A stretch of DNA of 64,000 nt from Podospora comata (lineage: Eukaryota; Ascomycota; Sordariomycetes; Sordariales; Podosporaceae): assembly GCA_017354895.1 (NCBI GenBank), contig CP071496.1, positions 1,240,001 to 1,304,000 of the forward strand, in the 5' to 3' direction. Shown here piece by piece: positions 1-10,549 of the stretch. The notes below the pieces were generated by a model. The model ran no database searches and was not told where the DNA came from. It saw nothing but the letters and a program-made list of their open reading frames with translations. A program made the translations under genes and the position numbers. Positions within the stretch are counted from its first letter, which is position 1. Each line of letters begins with the position of its first letter.

Positions 1-286
1 GGCTCATCGAACCAATATTTTAATTTCGTCACTATATTTCAAGGTAGGCGGGTGCTTGGGATGAGCATGACGACCTGTAAAAGCAGACGTGCTGATGTTG
101 CTCGACAGGATGTGATCAAGAGTCGATCAGCCCGGTCCTCATCGGGCCAGACAACAACCAATATGCGTGTTCAGCCATCAGGACCGAGCAAGCCGGTGTA
201 CAAGTCACATCGACCTGGTAAGAAAGAACGCTGTCCAGAAAAGAATTGCGAGTTGACTCTGTGCTAGTGGCATTCCTTTCTCGGCC

Positions 287-1395
287 ATGAAGTCAGGGAA
301 CTGGAAGATTATTCTATCCGGAACCCAAGTTTCATCACAACGCACCTTCTCGGTAACAGTCGGCACGCCTGAAACTACCTGGGTCACGGTAAGAAGAGTG
401 TGTCCAACCACATGAAGGCCATCACTTAACAAGACATCTGCAGGCGACACCAACCGTTGTTGTCGGCGTTACTACTACAGCAAGAGCCTCGACTGTTTTG
501 ACTACCATTGTGCAGACTCAGACTCTGATCATCGTACCCCGAACCGTTACTGCAGCATGTAGCGGACCTACCCGGACAGTCACAAGCTATCCACAAGCAC
601 CGACGACCACAGTTAGATCGACGGTCACCCGGACAGCAACTGATGGGCAGATAACAAGTTACTGGACCACCATAGTCACAACAACACCAAAGTGCAATTA
701 TCCTACCAGTACGTATTATTCCTGATCTGGCAGGTGTAAGAATGCTGAAGCGGCCATCGTGGTGTGGCGAGAGGGATGAGAGAAGGCTCCAGCGAAGACA
801 CTCTGGTTCTAATGTCACTGTGTTAGGAAAACGAGATGTAGCTGCGACTCCCGCCGCACAGGTCGCCGCAGTCACATCGACATACACACAAACCACATAT
901 ACAGTCACCAGGACAACTACGACAACTGTTGCTGGAAGGGTAACTACCGAAACTGGTGAGTTCATCGGCTGTCCTAAAACGCCTTCTTTCCTTCGTAATG
1001 AATGTATGCTAACCCGAAGTAAAACAGTAATTCGAACTACGACAGCCACAGTGTAAGCACCCTTCCGTAGCAACAGCACTCTCCTCGCTCTTCTCTTCTA
1101 GCAGCTAACACTGGTCTTCTCTCCAGCACCCCTCCGCCATCAACGGCATGCGTAGGAAACGCACCTGGTTCCACTGTGACTGTTATCAGGACACAGAGCG
1201 CCATAACCGAAACGAACGTTGTCTATTTAACGAGCCATCTGTCTGGCATTGTCTGGGTTGGGTATGAGGCTGCGTTACTCCATTTTACTGATAGGTGCTA
1301 ACAGTATTCTCTTTAGCCAAACGCAATACACTACAATTTCCAACCCTGTCAGCGCTACAGCTTGTTGGAGAGCTGGTGGGTGGTATGGAAAGTAG
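287..1395 (+). CDS. Threonine-rich, probably secreted or cell-wall protein (multi-exon, 5' end unresolved)
   Basis: I do not recognise a named family. The product is dominated by Thr/Val repeats of the TVTRTTTTT kind, as in fungal secreted, heavily O-glycosylated wall proteins. Exons that join in frame: 287-388, intron 389-443 (GTAAGA, CTTAAC branch, CAG); 444 to about 708; then about 793-955, intron 956-1027 (GTGAGT, GCTAAC); 1028-1052, intron 1053-1126 (GTAAGC, GCTAAC); 1127-1261, intron 1262-1316 (GTATGA, GCTAAC, TTTAG); last exon 1317-1395, ending GGWYGK. The join between about 708 and 793 is not settled: no well-scoring donor/acceptor pair keeps the frame, so there may be an error, a lesion or a rare splice site. 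A dibasic LGKRDV site near 830 resembles a Kex2 processing site. No signal peptide is visible at the ATG at 287, so the true start may lie in upstream exons or left of the window. No GPI signal is seen at the C end. Confidence 0.5.
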
Positions 1396-1716
1396 TAGCC
1401 TACGACATCCACATGAGCACTCCAGATCCTCGGAGAGAGATTTGCAATTGCCTGACAATTGTTTGCGGGCATGTTGAGGGATTGTGAATAACATTATCCT
1501 GGCACTTTCTGATACGCCGCAAAGGTTGAAGCATTCGATATACTTGATCATCGTACAACACTGGCCATCGGATTTTTGACGATAAATGTGTCCAAGTACT
1601 CATGCACAACACTCTTCCAGTTCCATTATGGGGAGAAGCGTTTAGTGTTAAGGGTATAAGTAAAGACTCTTAAACCAGGCCCATGAATAACCATGTCTGT
1701 GATCGTGAAGTTGACT

Positions 1717-4013
1717 TCAAACATCGTCATCTTCATCGCCTTCAAGCCATATCTCATGCCCATTACCCTCGTGTACGAAGAGACTTGCCACAATCCCACC
1801 TATCGCAATTGCGCTGAGGCACCAGAATACAGCACCAACAACGCCCCGTGCCAGACCCTGCCCATACAAAAACCCTCCTAAGAAGGGGCCCACGGTCCTT
1901 GAAAGACTCGAGACGCTCTGCCCAATGCCATGCACTGTCCCCAGTACGCTTGGATGCGGCGTACAGTTATTTACCAGAATCGTCTGAGCAGGCAGTGCAA
2001 ATGTCCGGCCAATGACATGGAAACAAAGCACGCCCGCGATGGCAAGCCACACAACAAAACCATCCTTGGGTGCCGGCGGCGGAGAGAAAGAGGGGACCAA
2101 GCTCAGATAAGGTGCGATGAAGTAGGTAAAGGGGAAAAAGAGCAGAAATAACCGCCAGCTCCGGACGGTGCCGAGCCGGGCCGAAAGCCGGGGATAGATG
2201 CCAAGCTGGAGAGCAATACCAAGAACACCCAGGATAGCCATGGCCATGCCGACTTCACGAGGATGTAGACCGAGACCTCCAGTGAATATAAACGGAAGAT
2301 GCCGTTGGAAGGCGTCGGGTGATTCTGGGCCTTTGGCTGGATCGTAGACTGGGGTTGAGAGAAATACGAACCAGAGTGAGTTGAACGTGCCCACGTGAAG
2401 GGACAGAAGACAGCTAGCTGTGAACGTGGAGACTACGTTTGGCGTGAAGATGCGGCGGAAAGGGAGTCGTTGTGTGTAGCGTCGTCTGGCATATTTTGGC
2501 TTGAAAGGGGCTACATCTGAAATGGAGGACTGCTGGGAGTCTGCACCATGGGTAAGAGGGTGGGTTTCGATATCGATGGTGGTAGGGTCTTCAGTGGAAA
2601 GGCGTGCGTACCCCCCCTTGGATCTCTTGCGAGATACCCACAGTTTTATGCTCTGTCCAATTTCCAAGCCTCTATCACGTTGGTCGGCGCAAAGGTCAAG
2701 TGTCTGTGGAGAATTAGTATTGGTGAAAGGATAATACGATGAGCTGGATCACAGCACTCACTTCTTCGAGAAATAGCCACACAAGAAGCATAGCACAGAA
2801 GAGAAAGATTGCCGAGAGGATGTTCGGGGCAGCATACGGGAACTCATGGAAGAACCATACGTCTCCGAATAGGGATGGGTAGCTACTTGCTGGATCGGAA
2901 AGGATACCACCAAGTACTGCAGCCAGAATGTGTTAGCGAGCACCCAGAAAGCCCTGCTTGGTACGTACTCGGTCCAGTGATAGTCCCAATGTTGAAGGTC
3001 ATTGGAAGTAGAAGAAATGCTCGCGACTGATATCTGTTATACCGGTTAGAGCTCGCCCACCGTGCCACTTGACTGTAAGCATACTTTTTCTCCTGTACCG
3101 TTTCACTGATCCTGCAAGATAAATTGGATATTAGCGAGATGCTTGGGTTGTTAGCAGAGGCATTATCCTACATGGTTCTCAACACTCCCACGTTCCCATT
3201 GGTGATCCCGCCGAGAGACCGGAAGAAGAGGGCTTGCCAAAAGGTGGTCGAAAAGCCAAATCCGAGGCACGAGATCACTAGACATAAACATGATGAGCCA
3301 AACTGCAACAAGGTGATGGGTTCTCGGGTCAGTCTTACTTGTCCCAGCAAGGCCAATGAGCAAGACGGTTTTGCGACCAAACCGGGGGGAATCAGCAACT
3401 CGACCCCACATCATTGATGTCACGAACTGAGCGGCAGTGAAGCTAGCACTACATGATGCCACCGGACAAAGTCAGTCTCGTGCCACTTGCTGCCTAGTGG
3501 TGGTGGTTTACACATGAGGACTGGAATAGCACTAACTGCAAGATGCCTGCCTGGCTTGAAATGACAGAATCTGGCAGGCTTGTGTCAAACCATTTCAGTT
3601 GGTAAAACATATATGACTACAGCTTCATTAGCCAGGATCCAACGATCGCTGTGATGCCGTAGAAGCCCTACCTGTAATGATGTCTGCACAAGTGGTTCAC
3701 TCAACCTGGCAAGGGTGATAACGGTGAGTTGGTCTTTGCGCGGAAGGTCTCTCCAGGCGACCGTCTTCGCACCAGACGGAGTCTGAGAGATATTGGCTTT
3801 GAGCCCCGAAGGTGTCACACCGGGCATGATTCCAGCGATTGATACGGTGTTGTTGGTGCCGTGACTTGAAGCAGAAGACTCGGCTTGTAACTCCGAGTCG
3901 GAGAGCAACCTGGAGTTTATGGATCCGTCATCTTGATTGTCGCCAGTAGGGTAGCTTGCTGGGGCCATGGCCGTGGTCTCAACAGCCCCTCCATGACCGG
4001 AATTGCTACTCAT
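1717..4013 (-). CDS. Major facilitator superfamily transporter, 12-TM drug/metabolite:H+ antiporter-like (623 aa, 8 exons)
   Basis: A proton-coupled membrane transporter, probably in the plasma or vacuolar membrane. I derived eight exons on the minus strand: 4013-3672, 3616-3537, 3448-3339, 3277-3172, 3111-3085, 3033-2969, 2916-2762 and 2703-1717. They sum to 1872 nt, exactly 624 codons, with introns of 53-88 bp. After an 85-residue soluble N-tail comes the family's WRDLPRKDQL segment (about 87-96). MFS motif A, GRVADSPRFGRKTV, is at about 156-169; the R..GG..NGNVGV motif B-like helix is at 197-209; GPILGG, motif C-like, is at 242-247. A long charged central loop (about 300-390) separates the two six-helix halves, and the tail is acidic (EGDEDDDV). 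It belongs with the YCR023C/ZIFL-like fungal MFS group rather than the sugar porters. The substrate is unknown. No truncation or missing motif is seen. Confidence 0.9.
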
Positions 4014-7000
4014 GAGAGCTCTCTCGTGGTGTTGTCTCTTCCTGGCCTACACCCTGCCCCTTTGTCTTTTGAGCCCCAGCAACAGCGTCACTGCCCAGCT
4101 GTGTCGAACTTCCTGACCGGTTTTGTAGTAAGGAAAGGTAATGGTGGACTGTAATCATCAGCGGGTGGGAGAACAAGGAAAACCATGTATTTTCTGGTGC
4201 TCTATCAGTCGTGGAATACAAAGCCAAGTCATTAATACCACCTTCTCGTCAATCGAAACCCAATCCTCTCATCGCATAACCCCAACCTACTCTCGGCACC
4301 GCTGGCGGCATCAACAGAATGCATTGGAGACAGCAAGGCTGGTGGCAAGGGCGTGACACACGCAATCATCTCGCCTGCCAACGTCTACGAGGACCCACTA
4401 TCGGTCCCGCAGCGGACAAAAGGCTAGTCCGTGCGGCTCATCAACGGTCGGTTACCTAGCTTCCGATGACCGATCGATATTCTGATATCCAGTCTTCCAT
4501 CAACGGATGCGTGATCGCTTGCTCTGTTTTCTTTGGATACTTTTACCCAGACCGCTAGAGGGTGGGAGAACCGACATGTCGCTAAAGGAGGAGCGGGCGG
4601 AAGGTAGGTGAGCGACAGACGGCGCCCAGTGTTGATCACAGAGCTTGAGCTGATGAACCTTAGAGTAGCCCCGTTTGGTGGTTTCAGGTATGTTCGCCGT
4701 GCCACCCAAAATTGCCACAGCTGGGTTATCTGGCCGAATATTTGATACCTGGATCACGCGACATGTCCCGTGGGCGAACAATCTGCCGTGCCGAGCTCGG
4801 TGGTTTAGGCCGTGCCCGCCCGTCTCTGATGAGCAACTGACCATCGCACGGCCGGACTTCCGGAGGCGGGCTCCTCGAGACACCATCACCGATCACTACC
4901 GGCAGATCTCCCGTCTACGGTCTTGGCATGGAGTTAAATGGGTGTCCTTCCAGGTTGTGCTGGTTCCGCCTCACCGCAGCATTTGTTCACCCAGGTGAAC
5001 ACCTCCGGGATTGCCTTGCATTTGTGGGAAACAGGGAAACCCAGGTATTGAGAAAAGACGATCGATCTCCGAGTCTAGTCCGAGGGGTCTTTGCGGCTTT
5101 TTTTTCTCACCAACCTGTCCCATCCTTTTCCTCTTCAAAGCATCAGCTGCATGCTCAGGCTTTAGCGATGTGATGTTGGGTGGAACTGATGCTGGCCGTT
5201 GTATGGTCATTTTGGTTTCGTCTAGTACCTACCTTACAACCATGTTGCAGGCTTCTTCTCCTGCTTTTGGCTCACTGTGTGTCAACGGTGTAAAGGTACA
5301 TGTTGGTTTCTGTGCTGATGAGGAGTGGCAGTCTGATGGCAAGGAACCGGGGCAAATCAAAGGCGGTGCGTACGGGCTGGAGTTTGCAGCCATGGGGAGA
5401 AACGGGGTTAATCTTCAGCAGGGTCTGCCCATCGCGACAACTTCACCTGGTTCTTCCCTGCCGCCAAAACGCGAGGAGCGAGCCCGGTTCACAGCCTCCC
5501 CCTGGTTAAAGGCGGGTCTTTCTCGAACCCTGTGGAATGGGACTAGCCACGGTCTTTTTTATCTTTTGTTGTCACTGTCGAATCAGGATGGTGAGCATCT
5601 TCTATGTTTGAATCAACAAGAGAGAGATAGAGGCTCCGTAGTAGTCCATGTCTGAGAACAGCTCTCGCCAATCCCGGTTTGTTTATCATGCATTGTGTCC
5701 TTGGATTCCTTGGGTTGATATCTCGAGGTTCCTCCATTGGACCCAAAGTCCTAATCAGGACGGTCTATAGACCTATGGATCTGTGGGGGCTGTTTAAGCG
5801 CATTTGAAGCCAGAAACGGTGTGGGAGCACCACGCTAACTATTCTAGTCGGGTGCGGCACCTGCCGGACACTCCGTTCATTCAGGCAGGCCCGGCTTCTA
5901 TGAACTAGCGGGTTTGCTCCGGGAGAGAGCGGCATCATTGGTGATCTTGTGAAAACTTCTGAGTGGAGTTTTGTCAGTCCAGGTTGTGCTTAATTATCTC
6001 TTTCACGAGACCATACCATCAAATACTATTCCTTTGTTCGCAATCCCAGGTTGAATGAGAAGACGAATATCTAAGATAGGTACCCTTAGCATACCGGAGC
6101 CGTGACACATTCTCCAGGTACTGTGCAGACAGCATCAAACGGTTTACACCGCTTCAGGAGCGATTTGTCAAAACCGATGTAAAAAGTTGTTCGGCGACAT
6201 GGAATTACTGCAGTGGACTTCCATTTCTAGTACCACCTCGTTCTTGATAGGGTAGCACCATTGCTGTCTGACAGTCGACTCAACATATCAATCATCTGTT
6301 TAGTGTTTGTGATATTCTTTTTCTCCACAGTCATATCGTCCTGCAGCTGTGTCCCTTCTGGCCGTTGCATTGTGAGAAAAGCTCCTGCATTGCCCTCCTC
6401 AAACAAAACTCCAAAAGATTTTTGTGAGAGCCCCGAACCTTGGCTCCTGTGGAGCTTTTGAGAAACGCCATTTGTTTACCTTTCCTGCACTTGTATGGGG
6501 AAAACTACCAATCAGACTGTCGTGATTTACTATCTCCATCACAGTGTGTCCCCATCGGAACCAGACTGATCGCTTCAGGGTTTTCTTTCAATGCGCTGCC
6601 CAAATTCTCTTTTGAACTCAGGTCCTTCGGAACAGGGAGTGTCCTTGCCCATTGGAACTGGCTTTGCCGGATCTTTTGCCCGGTGACGGACAGAAGGGGC
6701 AGAGTCTCTTCGTCACCTGCTCCAGGGTGCAACTTGAAACGCTGCGTTCTTCTGGTATGTGTGGTTTATGATGTATGCACATTTTGCTGTGGAAACTAGT
6801 CTTCCCCTTGCTGAAAAACCACAATAGTCTCTTCTTAACAACACCTGATGTATGAAATGACGAATCTACTTTGACATGAACAGCTTTAATGTCTATAAAC
6901 ACTCCTTTATACTGATATAGAATGAAGTTTGGGGCCTTTTCTCTTACCTTGTAAGTAAAAAAAAAGAACAAAGAAAAAAAAAAAAGAAAAAAAAAAGAAG

Positions 7001-7571
7001 AAAAAAGAAGAAAAGAAGAAAAAAGAAAACCAACCAAAAACGCCATGTTGTAAAGTGTGTTGAAGAAAGAAAAGAATTACTGAGGTTATAGAAATTAAGG
7101 TAGCAGTGCTTTTCGTGTCCCGAAATTTATCCGTCCAATATCCATTCCATGTTATGCAGAACAAAGCGAAAAACCTGAGCGTGGGCCAATGCTGCATGTC
7201 TATGTTGGTTCTGGTGTTTGTGTCCGCCTGCAAGACTCCTATTCTTGAGAAAACAAACCCAAAAACTCCAAGCAAAGTGCTGAGACGGCCCTGTTTTCCC
7301 CTTCTGGGGGCGATCGCTGTCGCCCGATATTTCACCCGCTGCTGGCGTGACAGAGTGGCCCACATATCAACCGGCAGTATGTGGCCATGTCAGATATCTC
7401 TGCCAGATTGTGCATCGTCTGGGTGTTTTCACCCAATCCCGGAGCGTTGAGGTGCTTGGGGCCGATTAAGGAACGAAGGTTTGTCCACTGCTGCAGGTGG
7501 CGGCAAGTGATGAGTGGCGCAGGGTGGGAGATAAAGGTCTTCTTGGGTGATCCGGTCACCGTGAGAGCCAT
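4014..7571. other. Intergenic region, 3.6 kb, no supported gene
   Basis: This lies between the 5' end of the MFS gene and the 3' end of the bZIP gene, both on the minus strand, so it holds the MFS promoter and the bZIP 3' UTR. The open frames inside it (for example a 214-codon one at 5011-5655 and one at 6261-6461) show no recognisable domain, no codon pattern and no consistent splice sites. I treat them as chance. A purine tract lies at about 6955-7030. A non-coding transcript cannot be excluded. Confidence 0.6.
6955..7030. repeat. A/G-only purine tract (low complexity)
   Basis: About 75 bases are made almost only of A with scattered G (AAAAAAGAAGAAAAAAG pattern). It lies roughly 550 bp beyond the bZIP stop codon. 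It is simple sequence. On the bZIP strand it is a poly-pyrimidine (T-rich) run, which could act in 3' end formation or exclude nucleosomes. Confidence 0.8.
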
Positions 7572-8581
7572 TCATAGACCAGCAGCCTGTGGCAGTCCAT
7601 GTGGCTGCGGCTGGTAGTAAGAGGGATATATCGTCGCGGACCACGGTTGAGGTGTGATGTATCCTGCAGCTGGCTGCGATACATTTGGATTAGGATAGCC
7701 ATGGTCTGCTGCTGATGACACCTTGCTGTTAGCGTTTGGCCATGATTCTGGAATTTGATCGGCCCCACGGCTCGTCGTTGTACCTGGGTCAATATCTCGT
7801 TGTTCAAACTCCAGTTTCGTAGCGACAGCATCCATGCAGGGCATAGAAGTGGGCGTGATCACATTCCCTTCCATCATGGTTGGCATGCTGGTCGGGATAT
7901 AGGCCGGGATGAAGGCTTCGTCGGGGTGGCTCGGGGAAGAGCAAGGGCTGGAAACGACCGAGGGAACCGAGACGGAGGACACTGGAACCGAAGATACTGA
8001 CACCCCAGAGGGCCATTGTTCCTCTGTCGTGGGCACAAATGTGAAGGTCTGCGGCGGCGAGTTGTAGTCGTTGGATGGTTGGCCAAATGGCGGAGGCCGG
8101 CTAGGAATGCCGGCGTGACCGGCGGGTAGCAGATCGGGTGCCTCAAAGCCTGGGGCTGGTGTGGTTAGAATGGAAGCTCGAAATGGACAGGCAAGAGCTG
8201 ATGGCTGGGATATACCGGGTGGTGAAAACATATTATGATTGAAGCGTTTGAGTTCTTCACGCAAACTGAACACCTCTCTCTCCAGCGCATGGTTCCTCAT
8301 CTGGAGCTGGTTGATGGTCTCGTCCCGGCTATGTCGGTTCTTGTACTCTTCCAACTCCTTCTCCAGCCGCTCGATGTGCTCTTTTGTGCGTTGCCTGATT
8401 GCGCGCTGGGCTTCCCGGTCATTGGCCCGTTTCCGGGCAAGTTGCGTGGGCGTGAGTGTCGACACGCTGCGAGTACCTGATGACGGCAGAGGTTAGAGAG
8501 GTGTGAAAACAGTGGAGATGGGCAATCCATACCCTTCCGCTTGGATGGCTTTGGTGGTTCTGTAGATGTCTCTCGGGTCAT
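7572..8581 (-). CDS. bZIP transcription factor (317 aa, 2 exons)
   Basis: A nuclear DNA-binding regulator. Exon 1 is 8581-8533 (MTRETSTEPPKPSKRK), with an intron 8532-8477 (GTATGG ... CTCTAAC ... CAG); exon 2 is 8476-7572. The two exons give 954 nt, 318 codons including the stop. The basic region is at about residues 31-48 (RKRANDREAQRAIRQRTK, with the N..EAQRAIR signature). A leucine zipper/coiled coil follows at about 50-95 (HIERLEKELEE ... LEREVFSLREEL). The C-terminal two thirds is low complexity, rich in Pro, Ser and Gln, and may be an activation domain. The layout matches the fungal bZIP group with RTKEHIERLE after the basic region. Its target genes are unknown. CRE-like ACGTCA sites upstream allow, but do not prove, autoregulation. 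Confidence 0.92.
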
Positions 8582-8613
8582 GTCGAAGATGATGTGTTTT
8601 GCGTGTATGAGAC

Positions 8614-8620
8614 GACGTCA
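8614..8620. promoter_or_regulatory. CRE half-site (GACGTCA) just upstream of the bZIP start codon
   Basis: GACGTCA is seen about 33 bp upstream of the bZIP ATG. ACGTCA is the core half-site bound by CREB/ATF-type bZIP proteins. A role in autoregulation is inference; a single 7-mer can occur by chance. Confidence 0.3.
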
Positions 8621-10270
8621 GTCCTCGGAGACTTTGTCGACGGCGACGTTATATGTGGATGGAGATAGAAGTCTTTTCATCTACCATGGACAGTGTGAGG
8701 GTTTTTGATGTCGAGGACAGCAAGAGCCATGTGAACCAGCAATAATCGGCACCATGGTGGGGTGGGGAGTTGGCAGGCACGAGGATTAAGTAAATATATG
8801 GAGTAGCCATGGACCATCCCCAAGGTCACTATCACTGGCAAGACCAGGGAACAGGGGTGGAAGAAGAATCGGTATCTCGATGCTTGGCTCAGCACCAGTC
8901 CATTGCCGTCGACAGACTTGGTGGAGATGGCGGCGGGTGGGGTCCACACGGGCTCACTCCATATCCCACATCTACCTCCAGCACGCATTGGTGTGGTTCG
9001 GTCACAGAGACCGGCCTGGTCCACAACCAGCAAAAGTCCAGATGTGGTGCGGTAGGGTGCGCGTGGTGGCCGTGTGGCCTGCCATGGGTATGAGATGGAA
9101 CAGCTGCGAAGCCTGTAGCAGGAACCATGAACGATGAACATTAGGGGGACCTGGAAGACAGACACACAGACAGACAAGAGACACCAGGAGAAGAGTTAGA
9201 GCGGCGAGCGGGACTGTGCCACTCTCTGGACAGCACGCGGTCGGAGGCGCGGCGTGGCGCCCACCCCCGCCCGCCGAAGCAGCGGCAGGGACGGAGTCGA
9301 GAAGGGGCTTGCTTCTGGAAGATGGATCTGAGGTTACACGGTCCCAAAATTTAAACTTTTGCGCTACAGGAGGCGCGACGCGGCCTCACGTTTGGCACTG
9401 GGAGGACGCCACTGCCAGTCTGGCAGGGAAGAGCTTGGATGATGCGGGCACGGGCGTTCCCGGGGAAGAACCAGAGCATTCGGCGACCATCCTCCGCCAC
9501 AGCTGCCATCCGCCAGAGTGACAGACTGCCAGACCCGAGCTCGCCGAACCTTATCCCTCATCTGGGGCAGCGGGTTCCGTTCGTTCATGGGTGAGTATTC
9601 CGGCAGAGCTCCGAGACGGAGGTCTTTGCCGCAACACACTCCGGCAGACCTACGAGTGTAGCCTTTAGCCCATGAGCATGAGGATGGAGAAGAGCGATGA
9701 CGCTACCATGAAACTTTCTTATGGGTGATGGAAGTGTGTGGGTGGTTTTCTGCGGATGGAGGACAGTTCCGGGAGCATCGAAGGGATAGCCCAAGCAGCT
9801 CAGCCTGTCAGGGTCCTCGCTAAGCAGCACAAACTCCACACCTATTCTACAGATGCCTCGGGAGGCTTAATCTGATGAACCTTTGCCTAGCAAGATCAGG
9901 TCAACAGAGAAGCATCACCGACGACAGCGACGAAGAGGGGCCATGGAACACCTACATGGAGTACCAGACTTGTTCGTGTGTTGTGTCGGGATTGCCGCTC
10001 AAAAGTCAACAAGGCGGGGATGAAATCTAAACTCTCCTTGTTGGCCATAGCATCAGGAGGAGTCTGACGTTTTGTTAGCTGCTGGTAGTATCATACCCAA
10101 GAAAGTAACCACGCAATGGCCCGTCCATGTCTGAGAGTAAAGCCCCGACTTGGGCCCTGGGCACCAATGGACCTTGAAAGTCATATGATGCCCGTAGCTC
10201 GTCAAGAGTTCAGAAAGCAAGACTCAAGAAAGCAAAATCAGAGAGCTCCTCTCCATCCCCATACAACGAC

Positions 10271-10278
10271 TGACGTCA
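10271..10278. promoter_or_regulatory. Perfect CRE palindrome TGACGTCA
   Basis: A perfect 8-bp TGACGTCA palindrome lies in the space between the bZIP gene (ATG at 8581) and the 3' end of the pseudouridine synthase gene. It is the canonical CREB/ATF-type bZIP site. It is 1.7 kb from the bZIP start, so its relevance is uncertain. Confidence 0.3.
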
Positions 10279-10549
10279 CTACTATAGCGCCCGAACCATC
10301 ACAGCACATTGCCGCAAGCCAACGTCTGCCAGATCGGCCGATATAAATCTAGATCAACTTGTGATCTAGCCCATGGTTAACCCAAGTACCGGATTTCAAG
10401 AGGCCGAACCAAAGTTGAGATTGGTGCCGAGATGGGCGAGGTGGTGCGGCTATCTCATTGGATTCAGAACTCAAAACATGGAAAACAGCTGGCTTCCTAT
10501 GAACCTCCTTCTTCCTCCAGCCAAGTACCAATGTATTCGAATGGGTGAT

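Larger units (their letters stand above)
8582..10549. other. Intergenic region, 2 kb: bZIP promoter side and 3' flank of the pseudouridine synthase gene
   Basis: No supported gene. Open frames here are short, strand-mirrored and without domains. The long upstream space is typical of a regulator with a long 5' leader; short upstream frames may exist, but I cannot tell which are transcribed. It contains two CRE-type sites, listed separately. Confidence 0.6.

Noticed and set aside
5011-5655. 214-codon open frame on the + strand between the MFS and bZIP genes
   Set aside because: No domain, no coding-like composition and no splice pattern; overlapped by other open frames. Chance frame in balanced-composition DNA.
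6261-6461. Short + frame with a hydrophobic start, like a small secreted protein
   Set aside because: The hydrophobic stretch comes from T-rich DNA and the rest has no pattern; no intron or downstream exon supports it.
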